Shown here: positions 10,952-19,815 of the stretch, piece after piece | Position numbering within the stretch: the stretch's first letter is position 1 | How the letters are laid out: the number at the start of each line of letters is the position of its first letter | NCBI GenBank assembly: GCA_002104535.1 | Contig: NBOG01000002.1 | Span: forward strand, 256,240-320,239 | Direction: 5' to 3' | Source of the DNA: Cognaticolwellia sediminilitoris | GTDB taxonomy: Bacteria; Pseudomonadota; Gammaproteobacteria; Enterobacterales; Alteromonadaceae | Length of the DNA: 64,000 nucleotides | Program-made: the position numbers and the translations under genes | The notes under the pieces: model-generated | Database searches by the model: none | Told to the model about the DNA's origin: nothing | What the model saw: the letters and a program-made list of their open reading frames with translations, nothing else

Positions 10952-11578
10952 TTATTTAGTGCCGAAAATTTTATCACCAGCGTCACCTAGCCCAGGTAAA
11001 ATGTAACCAGCATCATCTAATCGGTCGTCGACAGAAGCGGTGTAAAGCTCAACATCAGGGTGGGCTTTTTCTAATGCGGCAATACCTTCTGGCGCTGCAA
11101 CTAGTACAAGAGCTTTAATATTAGTCGAGCCGCGCTCTTTCAATAAATCGATTGTGGCGACCATAGAGCCGCCAGTAGCAAGCATTGGGTCAATAACGAG
11201 TGCTAGGCGTTCTTCTATTTGCCCTGCTAATTTTTCGAAATAAAATACTGGTTCAAGGGTTTCTTCATTTCGATACATGCCAACAACACTGATACGGGCA
11301 CTGGGAATTAGTTCTAAAACACCATCCATCATGCCTAAACCTGCACGAAGAATTGGCACAACAGTCACTTTCTTACCTTTTATTTGTTCTACTTGAATTT
11401 CACCATTCCAGCTATTAATGGTCGTCGTTTCTACTTCAAGGTGTTTCGTCGCTTCGTAAGTTAATAAGCAACCAACTTCAGAAGCTAATTCGCGAAAACG
11501 CTTAGTACTGATATCTGCTTCACGCATTAAGCCAAGTTTATGTTTAATTAGGGGATGTTTTACTTCAATGACGCTCAT
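10952..11578 (-). CDS. upp: Uracil phosphoribosyltransferase
   Basis: Upp makes UMP from uracil and PRPP in pyrimidine salvage. The 208 residues match the family. The PRPP-binding segment is [12 protein letters not shown] (about 127-138), and the uracil-binding [10 protein letters not shown] lies at the C-terminus. I start at ATG 11578, which has GGAG six bases upstream; the longer frame begins at the preceding TTG. It is the first gene of a upp-uraA unit. Confidence 0.97.
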   Translation of the reverse strand: MSVIEVKHPLIKHKLGLMREADISTKRFRELASEVGCLLTYEATKHLEVETTTINSWNGEIQVEQIKGKKVTVVPILRAGLGMMDGVLELIPSARISVVGMYRNEETLEPVFYFEKLAGQIEERLALVIDPMLATGGSMVATIDLLKERGSTNIKALVLVAAPEGIAALEKAHPDVELYTASVDDRLDDAGYILPGLGDAGDKIFGTK

Positions 11579-12034
11579 CAATTACTCCAGAAGCTAGGTG
11601 GAAAATATTTTGCTATATTATACCCAAACAGCCTAGAAATGCTCGTTTGAGTAACATTTAAATTTATTTTTTATCATTTTAAACAAAAACATTAGTTGTT
11701 GGAGAACAATAGAGATTAGAACTTTATTGTTTGGTGGCTCAAGTAGCTGTGGTTTGGAAATTAGAGGAAGATAGACCGCTTTGATACGATAGCCGACATA
11801 ATCTCTTACTTATCTAGTGACAGGTGATCCGACATTGTAGACATTTCAAAGAACCTGACCCCGCAGTTCATTACTGCGCGGGCATAGTAATACACCATTT
11901 TTGATAAAAAAGTTGATTACAATGGTTTCTAATCCTTTGAAGTTATGGGATATTAATGTGAATGGAATAAAAATTTATGAAACAGATATTACTGAGCCGT
12001 ATATGTAAAAAGCTGTTAAGCCTCTAGGAGAATC
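11579..12034. other. Intergenic region with a hairpin and a possible gene fragment
   Basis: This is the upp promoter side and the left edge of an accessory segment. A hairpin CCCGCAGT-TCATT-ACTGCGCGGG lies near 11864-11885. A 28-codon frame at 11922-12008 encodes a protein-like tail (LKLWDINVNGIKIYETD) with no convincing Shine-Dalgarno. It may be the remnant of a lost gene. AGGAG at about 12023-12027 belongs to the next gene. Confidence 0.4.
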
Positions 12035-12616
12035 ATGAACGTACCATCTATATATAAACGTTTAGCAGAAAACCCCGATGTAGTGGATGTTTTGGGGTGG
12101 ACATTTGATTTTGAAATACGCGAACCGTATTTGTTATCAAATGACTGGCCAATTTTGCTTTCTGAAGAGCTTATTGTTTTAGCAGAAGACGGTTCAGGTG
12201 GTGCTTATACTATCCTACATAACGTTGCTCCTGATAATTCGTCTGTGGTCTTTTTAAGTTCTGAAGGCCAAGTAGGACAAGTAGCGGAAGATTTAACAGA
12301 ATTCCTTGCTGTCATGGTTGCTTTGCCATACTGGCGTGATTTATTAAAGTTCTCCGCAGGCGGAAAGTTAGAAGAAATGCGCAAGGCTGTCCCATTTCTC
12401 GAAGAGGAAACCCTTGAAGATGAGCCAGAAATTCTAAGTAAAAAGAAGTTGGTTTCTAAATCTCTAAAATTACCAACTCTTACTGATCCTGTTCAGGTCC
12501 TATTTAATTCGGTAAAGTCAGGTACAGCTGTAAAAATTAAAGCAACAGATGGCTCTTCTTATGAGGGGCTATTTAGCACATTTTGTGTGAGTGATAATCG
12601 ACAATGGCAACACTGA
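12035..12616 (+). CDS. SUKH/SMI1-like protein
   Basis: A 193-residue soluble protein. Residues 1-125 resemble the SMI1/KNR4 (SUKH) superfamily, with an acidic N-terminal helix, LLSEELIVLAEDGSGG (about 41-56) and LSSEGQVGQVAEDLTEFL (about 75-92). SUKH proteins are often immunity proteins of polymorphic toxins, but many are stand-alone. No toxin gene is visible here, so immunity is only a possibility. Residues 125-193 form a charged linker and a small C-terminal domain. A clear AGGAG lies before the ATG. An attC-like hairpin starts ten bases after the stop. Confidence 0.6.
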   Translation: MNVPSIYKRLAENPDVVDVLGWTFDFEIREPYLLSNDWPILLSEELIVLAEDGSGGAYTILHNVAPDNSSVVFLSSEGQVGQVAEDLTEFLAVMVALPYWRDLLKFSAGGKLEEMRKAVPFLEEETLEDEPEILSKKKLVSKSLKLPTLTDPVQVLFNSVKSGTAVKIKATDGSSYEGLFSTFCVSDNRQWQH

Positions 12617-12625
12617 TGCGGACAA

Positions 12626-12720
12626 GGCTTAACAAGTCAAAGCACACGGACTTGGTAAAGCTGTCACCTATTTTGTTCCATAAAAACCGCCAACTACACT
12701 AAGCCGGTGTTTGAGGCGTT
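12626..12720 (+). repeat. attC-like imperfect hairpin 1
   Basis: TCAAAGCACACGGACTT (12637-12653) pairs with AAGCCGGTGTTTGA (12701-12714) with extra bases on the left arm only. The left end CTTAAC and the right end GGCGTT resemble the outer boxes of integron cassette recombination sites. The right box does not match GTTRRRY exactly, so this is a degenerate or look-alike site. Confidence 0.35.
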
Positions 12721-12736
12721 TTGAGTAAAGGAAGGC

Positions 12737-13111
12737 ATGTTGTATCAATTGAAATATGAGAATGAAATTAGGTTTGGACCTGCTTATTACTCACTTGGAA
12801 TTGATGGAAAGACAGTTCCTAACTTTGTTTATGGGTTTACTCGAAGTGAGTTAGATAATGGGCGTTACTTGGCTATCGAAGAATGGCTCACCACGGACTA
12901 TAGAAAAGGTCCAATCACACGAGTTGCCATATTTGACCTAAAGGAAAAATTGGTAACACGATTAAAAGTAGTGGATAAAGGCTTTGTTGGCAGTTTTAAA
13001 CTTAAAGAGAATGTCTTTTCGTATCACAAAACCTTTCTGGCAAATGGTCAAGCGATAGAGTCAGAGCTTGATTGGACTTCCATAAAGGAGTGGTGTGATA
13101 TTTACTCATAA
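12737..13111 (+). CDS. Hypothetical protein, 124 aa
   Basis: I do not recognise this protein. It is soluble, with no signal peptide or membrane span. The composition is mixed with several aromatic residues and alternating hydrophobic and polar positions that suggest beta strands (VAIFDLKEKLVTRLKVVD). An AAGGA Shine-Dalgarno lies about six bases before the ATG at 12737. It stands alone between two attC-like hairpins, the layout expected of a gene cassette. The good ribosome binding site and complete frame support a real gene. Confidence 0.55.
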   Translation: MLYQLKYENEIRFGPAYYSLGIDGKTVPNFVYGFTRSELDNGRYLAIEEWLTTDYRKGPITRVAIFDLKEKLVTRLKVVDKGFVGSFKLKENVFSYHKTFLANGQAIESELDWTSIKEWCDIYS

Positions 13112-13114
13112 AAA

Positions 13115-13173
13115 GCCAAGTCAGCGGGAATTTTATTCGCTGATAAATACCCACAAAATTCCCTGCTTGGGGC
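13115..13173 (+). repeat. attC-like imperfect hairpin 2
   Basis: GCCAAGTCAGCGGGAATTTT (13115-13134) pairs with AAAATTCCCTGCTTGGGGC (13155-13173), leaving a few unpaired bases, and starts four bases after the stop codon of the preceding gene. GTT follows the right arm. The form resembles an integron attC site but lacks a clear left AAC box. Confidence 0.35.
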
Positions 13174-13198
13174 GTTGTTATCGTTATGGAGATCATCA

Positions 13199-13795
13199 AT
13201 GAAGCATCCTGCTCACACTTTTACGGTTTTATTCTGTCTTGTGTTGTTAACCAGTTGTGCTACTTGGGTAAGACAAGGTGCAATGGAAATAGAACATAAT
13301 ACGTATTATGCCGAAATTCATGGAGGCGATGCTGGCGCAGATAAAGAAAATAATAAACTGATGAATGTCTTTGCACAAAGGATATGCGGTGCCAATTTTA
13401 ATATTTTGGAGACCCAAAGTGGCTCTATGTTTAGCGAAAGTAAAATACCTGGGATGTACTGCGGAACATATGGATGCCAAGATCAGTATGCACTTAGTTA
13501 TAAATTTAGCTGTGTAAACTCACCTGCAAAATTTGAGCGTAGTGAGCTTACAAAAAATTCTCAAGTTGTGTATCTAGAACCTAAAAACAACGAACAACTA
13601 TTTGATTCCATGAGCGCAGATTCTGTAGTGGAATGGGCAATTACACCTTTTGGTGTTCCTGATAAAGTAACTAAGGTTGGTGAAAAAGCCTATGTTGCCG
13701 AATATGTCTCAAAAGGTATTAAAATTTTTCTAAATGAAGAGGCAAAAGGAACTTCGTATTCAAGAACAGATACAATAATTATAGATCGAGAATAG
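13199..13795 (+). CDS. Predicted lipoprotein of unknown function
   Basis: The N-terminus MKHPAHTFTVLFCLVLLTSC is a typical lipoprotein signal with the lipobox LTSC (cysteine at residue 20). The mature 179-residue protein should therefore be anchored to a membrane in the envelope. It contains several cysteines in the middle (CGANF, YCGTYGCQD), which could form disulfides in the periplasm. I recognise no domain. ATG 13199 has GGAG seven bases upstream, so it is preferred over an upstream TTG. It lies downstream of the second attC-like hairpin and upstream of the recombinase remnant. Confidence 0.65.
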   Translation: MKHPAHTFTVLFCLVLLTSCATWVRQGAMEIEHNTYYAEIHGGDAGADKENNKLMNVFAQRICGANFNILETQSGSMFSESKIPGMYCGTYGCQDQYALSYKFSCVNSPAKFERSELTKNSQVVYLEPKNNEQLFDSMSADSVVEWAITPFGVPDKVTKVGEKAYVAEYVSKGIKIFLNEEAKGTSYSRTDTIIIDRE

Positions 13796-13901
13796 TTCTC
13801 TATAAGTCAATTCAGCAGAACAAAAACTAATCCGAACTCAATTCTAGCCAGTAAGTGCTAATGACCGCAGTGTGGCAGTAGTTATCCTTTCAAACTAAGC
13901 C

Positions 13902-13921
13902 TTAATGTCCGCAATTGGCTA
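13902..13921. repeat. 20-bp direct repeat, left copy
   Basis: TTAATGTCCGCAATTGGCTA occurs here and again, exact and in the same orientation, at 17216-17235. A partial relative, TAATGACCGCA, occurs 44 bases earlier. Between the two exact copies lie the recombinase remnant, the LysR gene and the MFS gene. Confidence 0.85.
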
Positions 13922-14019
13922 AGAGAAGCATTCTTATCTTACATACGCATAATGTCTGCTATAAATAATTTTAGTGCTTCAAGCCATACTTATAGTCCCT
14001 TCAAGAAAGGAGCACTATT

Positions 14020-14642
14020 ATGTTTAACAGCAAATCAACTTCACGAACAACCTGCTGGAATAAAGGCAAACTAGTTGGTCAAAAACTTCCCCTTAAACTC
14101 GAAGAAATATGGTCAATTAGGATACGGTTAGAGCTGGATAATAACCTGCGAGAATTAACGATGTTTAATTTGGCTTTAGACTGTAAATTACGCGCCTGTG
14201 ATTTTATTAAACTAAAAGTTTTGGATATTGCGCATGGAGCTACTATTCAGTCCAGAGCCATGCTTATTCAACAGAAAACAGGTAGTTCGGTTCAATTCGA
14301 ATTAACACCTAAAACTAGAAAGTCACTGCAAGAATGGATAGCACAAAAATCGCTTAGGTCTGGTGATTATTTGTTTGGCAGTAGAGTAAAAAAAGATTTT
14401 CATTTAACTACTCGTCAATATGCAAGGATCGTTAAAAAATGGATTTCAAGTATAGGTTTAGATCTCACATTATATGGCACTCATACCATGAGGCGAACTA
14501 AAGCATCCTTAATCTATAGAAAACAAAAAATTTGAGAGCAGTTCAAATATTACTTGGGCATACGAAACTAGAAAGTACGGTTCGTTATCTTGGCGTTGAA
14601 GTAGATGATGCGCTTGAGCTTTCGGAAGCAACCGATATTTAA
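14020..14642 (+). pseudogene. Frameshifted tyrosine recombinase
   Basis: The frame from ATG 14020, with a strong AAGGAG upstream, encodes 171 residues of a small tyrosine recombinase and stops at 14533-14535. The reading frame then continues at -1 with LRAVQILLGHTKLESTVRYL and ends at TAA 14640-14642. Catalytic parts are all present across the two frames: the first Arg in KLRACD, the HTMRR box, the LLGH box and the final Tyr in VRYLG. Together they make about 207 residues. A single missing A in the A-rich run near 14519-14530 explains the break. It is probably a recent mutation; programmed slippage or a sequencing error cannot be excluded. Confidence 0.85.
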
Positions 14643-14793
14643 CTCAAACTGAAGGCAAGGACGCCTTCTTCAATGATACGATTGCTGACATTAACATCAA
14701 TGGATTTTTGAGCTATTTTTAGTGTTCATTAGAAGTTGAACTACCGTCATCTTGATAGTCAACAAAGCGACTATAAACCCAAAATAATATTAA

Positions 14794-15681
14794 TTATAAT
14801 GTTAATTTTGGCTTGATGAAGTCTATAAATGCTTTAACCCTTTCATAAGCTGCCGACGATTTATAAAATACAGCATTCACCAACTCCCTATCAGTACCTT
14901 CAATTATATACGAGTCTATTAATGAAATGAGCTTACCTGACTCGATATCGTGATTAACCATAAAGCCAGATAAACATGTTATACCAACTCCCGACAAAGC
15001 TAGTTGACGGATGGTTTCTCCATTACTTGCAGTTATTGTCGGTGTGATTGTATCTAACTCTCTAATCGGCCATTTATTAAGAGTTTTGATATTTGAAAAA
15101 CCGATTAATGTATGGTTTTTCAAATCTGTTGGCTTTTTAGGTAAGCCGTTTTGTGCAATATATTGAGGAGAAGCAACGATAAAAAGGGAACTTTTTCCTA
15201 AAGTTTTGGCATGTAATGTTGAGTCATCTAATTTCCCTATTCTAATTGCTACATCGGTACGTTTCTCAATTAAATCGGCTATTCCCTCATTAGAATTAAG
15301 CTCAATTTCAATACTAGGGTAAGCTTTTTTAAAAGAATTTATATGAGGCGCTATTTGATGAAATATAAATGGGCTAACAGCATCAATACGTAACTTCCCT
15401 TGAGGGATCTTTGCTTTAACGGTTATTTCTGCTTCTGCATTATGAATATGCTGAAGACCAATATTTACCGCATCAACAAATTTCTTACCTTCATCTGTCA
15501 GCATAACTCGTCTAGTTGTACGAATTAAAATAGTTGCTCCAAGATCTTTTTCTATTTTCGTTACAGAGCGTGATATACGAGCAACTTGAATATTTAATGC
15601 GTCAGCGGCAGCAGAGAATCCGCCAAACTCAAGAACGGCTAATAAAAGCTCTAAATCATCTGATCTTGTTTTTAAATTCAA
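14794..15681 (-). CDS. LysR-family transcriptional regulator
   Basis: A 295-residue LysR regulator. The N-terminal winged helix-turn-helix covers about residues 8-65 (FSAAADALNIQVARISRSV), and the rest is the effector-binding domain. The start appears to be TTG at 15679-15681: GGAG lies five bases before it, and the only nearby upstream ATG runs into a stop. It is divergent from the MFS transporter gene 149 bases away, the usual arrangement in which a LysR protein controls its neighbour. The inducer is unknown. Confidence 0.9.
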   Translation of the reverse strand: MNLKTRSDDLELLLAVLEFGGFSAAADALNIQVARISRSVTKIEKDLGATILIRTTRRVMLTDEGKKFVDAVNIGLQHIHNAEAEITVKAKIPQGKLRIDAVSPFIFHQIAPHINSFKKAYPSIEIELNSNEGIADLIEKRTDVAIRIGKLDDSTLHAKTLGKSSLFIVASPQYIAQNGLPKKPTDLKNHTLIGFSNIKTLNKWPIRELDTITPTITASNGETIRQLALSGVGITCLSGFMVNHDIESGKLISLIDSYIIEGTDRELVNAVFYKSSAAYERVKAFIDFIKPKLTL

Positions 15682-15830
15682 ATTAACTCCATTTATTACA
15701 ATAGTATTTTGTAAATAACACTGTTTATTGCAACAGTCTAGCAGGTAATAATTACGCCAACAAATAGAAGTAAGGGCTTCTACAACTCCCTAACTTCACA
15801 CCACTGTATTAATTAAACTTGGAGATTATG

Positions 15831-17021
15831 ATGCCACTAGCATTACTTGCATTAGCACTCAGCGCTTTTGCGATAGGAACAACTGAATTTGTGATTGTTG
15901 GATTACTACCAACAATGGCACAAGACCTTAGTATATCAATCCCTTCAGCAGGCTTATTGGTTAGCCTATACGCATTAGGTGTAGCGATTGGAGCACCTGT
16001 TTTAACCGCTTTTACAAGTAAGTGGAATAGAAAAAGTGTTTTATTATCGGTTATGGGGTTATTTGTTATTGGAAACTTAGTCGCTTGGCAGGCACCTAGT
16101 TTTGAAGCATTAATAATAGCTAGAATATTAACAGGACTGGCACATGGCGTATTTTTTTCCATAGGCTCTACCATTGCCACCAGCTTAGTACCGAAAGAAA
16201 AAGGAGCAAGTGCTATTGCCATTATGTTCACAGGATTAACCGTTGCTTTAGTAACTGGGGTTCCATTAGGTACTTATATCGGTCAAATTTTTGGTTGGGA
16301 AGCTACTTTTTTAACCGTATCTATTTTAGGTTTATTAGCCATGATTGGCAGCGCTATACTCGTCCCTAGCAATTTAATGCAAGCTAAACCAACTAATCTT
16401 GCCGCACAGGTTAAAGTGTTAACTCATCCAAGGTTATTATTAGTTTATGCGATCACAGCGATTGGCTATGGTGGAACTTTTATTGCTTTTACTTACTTAG
16501 CACCAATTCTTAATGAAGTAACTGGCTTTGAATCTAGTTCGGTAGGTTTAATACTTTTAGTGTACGGTATTTCAGTTGCTGTAGGAAACATATGGGGTGG
16601 AAAAATGGCTGATAATTTTGGTCCTATTAAAGCGTTAACAATAATTTTTTCAGGACTTGCTGCTATATTATTAGTCTTAAACTTTACCGCTTATAATCCA
16701 GTTGCAGCTGTGATAACTATTTTAGTATGGGGAGCATTTGCTTTTGGCAATGTACCTGGCTTACAAGTTTATATTGTAAAACTAGCAGAAAAGTATACAC
16801 CTGATGCAGTAGATGTTGCATCGGGTCTAAATATCGCAGCTTTTAATATAGGCATTGCAATAGGAGCATGGGGAGGCGGTATCATCGTTGAAGAATATGG
16901 TTTAATGAATACTCCTTGGGTTGGCGCAATTGTTGTTTTAATTGCACTTATTCTCACTCGATATAGTGGAATGCTAGATCGAAAGGGACAAGCTCAGAAA
17001 TTAGTTAAAACCATAGCCTAA
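15831..17021 (+). CDS. MFS transporter, DHA1-like efflux family
   Basis: A 396-residue inner-membrane protein with about twelve hydrophobic spans. The opening LSAFAIGTTEFVIVGLLP is typical of DHA1 (AraJ/PbuE/YdhL-like) exporters. The loop motif GGKMADNFGP (about 257-266) matches the motif A region of the second half. Substrates in this family include drugs, sugars and purines and cannot be chosen here. ATG 15831 is preferred because GGAG lies six bases upstream; ATG 15828 and TTG 15819 are too close. The divergent LysR gene is the likely regulator. Confidence 0.9.
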   Translation: MPLALLALALSAFAIGTTEFVIVGLLPTMAQDLSISIPSAGLLVSLYALGVAIGAPVLTAFTSKWNRKSVLLSVMGLFVIGNLVAWQAPSFEALIIARILTGLAHGVFFSIGSTIATSLVPKEKGASAIAIMFTGLTVALVTGVPLGTYIGQIFGWEATFLTVSILGLLAMIGSAILVPSNLMQAKPTNLAAQVKVLTHPRLLLVYAITAIGYGGTFIAFTYLAPILNEVTGFESSSVGLILLVYGISVAVGNIWGGKMADNFGPIKALTIIFSGLAAILLVLNFTAYNPVAAVITILVWGAFAFGNVPGLQVYIVKLAEKYTPDAVDVASGLNIAAFNIGIAIGAWGGGIIVEEYGLMNTPWVGAIVVLIALILTRYSGMLDRKGQAQKLVKTIA

Positions 17022-17026
17022 ACTTG

Positions 17027-17058
17027 AAGCTCTGCTTTGATATCTCAAAGCAGAGCTT
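17027..17058. terminator. Perfect 14-bp inverted repeat after the MFS gene
   Basis: AAGCTCTGCTTTGA and its exact complement flank a TATC loop. It begins six bases after the MFS stop codon. No T-run follows, so it may be a weak or Rho-assisted terminator or an mRNA-stabilising hairpin. Confidence 0.5.
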
Positions 17059-17215
17059 ATGACATCATATCTATAAACATTTACGACTGTTTCAGGCTCA
17101 AAATAACATATAGTAGTTCAGGGGTTACGGCTGCAATGAGCTTAAAATAGCCTCACAAGTGAGCAGGGAATTTTGGTTAATATTACCTTAAATATGCTCC
17201 TGAATTTGCAAAGCA

Positions 17216-17235
17216 TTAATGTCCGCAATTGGCTA
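17216..17235. repeat. 20-bp direct repeat, right copy
   Basis: Exact second copy of the sequence at 13902-13921. The two copies are 3314 bases apart. Flanking bases differ except for a preceding AAGC. Confidence 0.85.
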
Positions 17236-17573
17236 GAAGTGGTCGGAAAAACTAGTCCAGAAAGTTCTAAACTTTATTGCCTCAGTTTCCTACTTTATTG
17301 TTTAGTTTCAATCTATGTTGTCCTACCACATTAGTAGCACCGTCAGTTAAACAGTCGGAGGTATACCCTCCATTAAACAATTCTTAACTTCAGTTATTAG
17401 TGTAATCATAAAAGTAGGGTTTATTGAGTAGCTATCAATATTTTCTTGTTAATTGTACCAAGGTGAGTTGTTGATAAAACCCTGAGAAATAAAAATTGGT
17501 TTCGCTGTTTTATCTTTACACAACAATCAAGTATGCTTAATTTATCGGCATTAGTTAAGCAGTTGTAAAATTC

Positions 17574-18212
17574 ATGGTTACTCAATCATTATTATGGCAA
17601 TCAGCACAGCAGTCAGCAGACTTTGCTGAGCTTTGTAATGCCCTATATGAACGAGAGCTGAGTATGTTGGCACATCAAGAATACGCTGCAGTGAACAGCT
17701 TACAAAGTCGTGTTAAAAGTTTACCTCATTATGTTAAACGTACCGCTTTTGCGCTAATAAATGCTGACACGCCACTTGAACTTGATGTTCAAAATGCCAG
17801 TTGGTCGGCTAAACAAGCGGGTACGTCGCCTGCCGACAGTCAGTTGTTGGATTATGATGAGCAGGTCATTAGCTGGTATAAAAACCAAGTATTGGTGCAC
17901 GGTTTAGTGGTACCCATTGCTTTAAATAGCCATATTGTGCTTGATAGTATTGATAGAGTCGATAATGAGCAACAAAGGTTTCGCACCAATACTCATGGTT
18001 GGTTTTACTTACATAATGACAAGATAGGTGAGAATAAATACAACTTATTGAAGCCGACTAAGAAAGTTATGACAGCAGCATGTGCGGGACATTGCTGGCA
18101 AAATAGTCGTAAACTCCAGCCATTAATGCCAACATTACGAGAGTTGCTGCTTTCGTGTACTATTAATTGGCGTAATTTCAAACAGCCGAAGGTAAATTTA
18201 TCCGACAATTGA
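17574..18212 (+). CDS. Hypothetical protein upstream of ftsB
   Basis: A 212-residue soluble protein that I do not recognise. It has no signal peptide or membrane span. The sequence is Gln- and Leu-rich with a conserved-looking core (YDEQVISWYKNQVLVHGLVV, then HGWFYLHND). It begins at ATG 17574, with no strong Shine-Dalgarno. The same strand carries ftsB 90 bases downstream, so it could share that transcript, but the gap may hold the ftsB promoter. The long open frame with ordinary composition makes it a probable real gene. Confidence 0.6.
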   Translation: MVTQSLLWQSAQQSADFAELCNALYERELSMLAHQEYAAVNSLQSRVKSLPHYVKRTAFALINADTPLELDVQNASWSAKQAGTSPADSQLLDYDEQVISWYKNQVLVHGLVVPIALNSHIVLDSIDRVDNEQQRFRTNTHGWFYLHNDKIGENKYNLLKPTKKVMTAACAGHCWQNSRKLQPLMPTLRELLLSCTINWRNFKQPKVNLSDN

Positions 18213-18302
18213 TGTTTAAAGCCTCTTTGGTGTTTACAGCAGGCGGTAGGCATTTATAATGGCATATCTAAATGCGTCTTCATTATCGAATGTAATTATT
18301 TT

Positions 18303-18605
18303 ATGCGGCTGATCACAGCAGTTTTAATACTCTTTTTGGTACTTTTACAATACCGACTTTGGTTTGGTAAAAACAGTGTGCCTGATTATCTCGCTTTAGA
18401 AGAAGAAGTCACTCGACAACTGGCTAATAACGATAAGCTTAAACAGCGAAATAAACTCCTTTATGCTGACACCGACGATTTAAAGTCAGGTACGGAGGCC
18501 ATTGAAGAACGCGCCCGCCATGAGTTAGGCATGATAAAGCAGGGAGAGACATTTTTCCGTGTTATCCCTAATGACGATGCCGATCAAAAGGAACGTTTGC
18601 GATAA
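18303..18605 (+). CDS. ftsB: Cell division protein FtsB
   Basis: FtsB forms the FtsQ-FtsL-FtsB complex that activates septal peptidoglycan synthesis. The 100 residues show the family layout: one N-terminal membrane span (about 3-20), a conserved LWFGKNSVPDY segment just outside it, and a coiled coil (about 30-70). Its stop overlaps the ispD start by one base (TAATG), and the ftsB-ispD-ispF-truD-surE order is conserved in Gammaproteobacteria. Confidence 0.95.
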   Translation: MRLITAVLILFLVLLQYRLWFGKNSVPDYLALEEEVTRQLANNDKLKQRNKLLYADTDDLKSGTEAIEERARHELGMIKQGETFFRVIPNDDADQKERLR

Positions 18606-19330
18606 TGAGTGCACAACTTAGGCAATTTACCGTTGTCGTGCCTGCAGCAGGCGTTGGCAAACGTATGCGTTCATCTTGTCCTAAACAATATCTCAGCATT
18701 GAAAACAAAACTATTTTAGAACATACCGTGCTCCGGTTATTAAGCCATGAAGCGATAGGGCATGTCATCATTGCCTTAGGTGAAGACGACGAATACTTTC
18801 CGAACACCTCATTAGCCACAAATGAAAATGTTAGCTGTGTTATTGGTGGTAAAGAGCGGGTTGACTCGGTACTTGCGGGCTTACAAAGCATAAGTGCAGA
18901 GCAGCAATGGGTATTAGTCCATGATGCAGCTAGACCATGTGTTAATCACAGTGACTTGAGCCAACTTATTACTTACTGTATTGAACACGACCATGGAGCC
19001 ATATTAGCCAGTCGTGTTCGCGATACCATGAAATTAGCAAATGCTCAGCAGTTAGTTTCTACAACGCTTGAGCGAAGTCAAATGTGGCATGCTCTCACGC
19101 CGCAAATGTATAAAACAGCCGAACTAACTCACGCGATTAATAACGCTTTAGCAAAAGGCATCGTTATCACCGATGAATCTTCAGCGATGGAGGCATCAGG
19201 CTATGCCAGTGGTTTAGTAAGCGGCAGTAGTGACAATATTAAAATTACTCAACCAGAAGATTTATCTTTAGCTGAGTTTATTCTTAACCGACAAAAAAAT
19301 AATTTAACATCAGAGGCAATATGCGAATAG
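18605..19330 (+). CDS. ispD: 2-C-methyl-D-erythritol 4-phosphate cytidylyltransferase
   Basis: IspD joins CTP and methylerythritol phosphate in the MEP pathway of isoprenoid synthesis. The 241 residues include the nucleotide-binding loop PAAGVGKRM (about 13-21), the PKQY motif, the VHDAARPC segment (about 101-108) and a C-terminal KITQPEDL. ispF begins ten bases before its stop, so translation is coupled and two successive pathway steps are made together. Confidence 0.97.
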   Translation: MSAQLRQFTVVVPAAGVGKRMRSSCPKQYLSIENKTILEHTVLRLLSHEAIGHVIIALGEDDEYFPNTSLATNENVSCVIGGKERVDSVLAGLQSISAEQQWVLVHDAARPCVNHSDLSQLITYCIEHDHGAILASRVRDTMKLANAQQLVSTTLERSQMWHALTPQMYKTAELTHAINNALAKGIVITDESSAMEASGYASGLVSGSSDNIKITQPEDLSLAEFILNRQKNNLTSEAICE

Positions 19331-19815
19331 GTCACGGTTTTGACGTTCATAAATTTGGCGGCGCAGGGCCAATAGTTTTGGCCGGTGTTGCTATCCCTTA
19401 TGAGTATGGCTTTGTTGCCCATTCAGATGGAGACGTTGCTATACATGCCTTATGTGATGCTATTTTAGGAGCGTTATGTTTAGCTGATATCGGTAATCAT
19501 TTTCCAGATACCGATGGCCAATATGAAAATATTTCTAGCCGTATTTTATTACGCCATGTTGTCGGTTTAATGCAAGATAAAGGCTATTGTTTAGGAAATG
19601 CTGATATTACTATTTGCGCCCAGGCGCCTAAAATAGCACCACATTTAATGGCAATGAGAGCTTGCTTGGCTGAAGATCTTAATTCGGATATCGAACAAGT
19701 GAATGTTAAAGCCACTACCACAGAAAAATTAGGTTATGTCGGCAGGAAAGAAGGCGTATCAGTTCACGCTGTTGTGTTACTAATGAAAACTGAAGATAAG
19801 AGTGTAGCGCAATGA
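19321..19815 (+). CDS. ispF: 2-C-methyl-D-erythritol 2,4-cyclodiphosphate synthase
   Basis: IspF cyclises the product of IspE in the MEP pathway. The 164-residue length is normal. Metal-binding residues lie in the N-terminal GHGFDVHKF motif (D8 and H10) and in HSDGDVAIH (about 34-42). The C-terminal [11 protein letters not shown] segment is also characteristic. It overlaps ispD upstream by ten bases and truD downstream by four. Confidence 0.97.
   Translation: MRIGHGFDVHKFGGAGPIVLAGVAIPYEYGFVAHSDGDVAIHALCDAILGALCLADIGNHFPDTDGQYENISSRILLRHVVGLMQDKGYCLGNADITICAQAPKIAPHLMAMRACLAEDLNSDIEQVNVKATTTEKLGYVGRKEGVSVHAVVLLMKTEDKSVAQ

Larger units (their letters stand above)
17022..17573. other. Intergenic region after the MFS gene
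   Basis: No coding frame is supported in this 552-base stretch. It holds the inverted repeat at 17027-17058, the right copy of the 20-bp direct repeat at 17216-17235, and a short GGAGG/CCTCC hairpin near 17357-17371. It marks the right edge of the accessory segment before the conserved ftsB block. Confidence 0.5.

Noticed and set aside
12035-12616. Toxin-immunity locus built on the SUKH-like protein
   Set aside because: No toxin, Rhs, or secretion gene is adjacent, and stand-alone SUKH proteins are common.
13002-13199. Minus-strand frame over the cassette-like region
   Set aside because: It overlaps a complete plus-strand gene and an attC-like hairpin and has no ribosome binding site.
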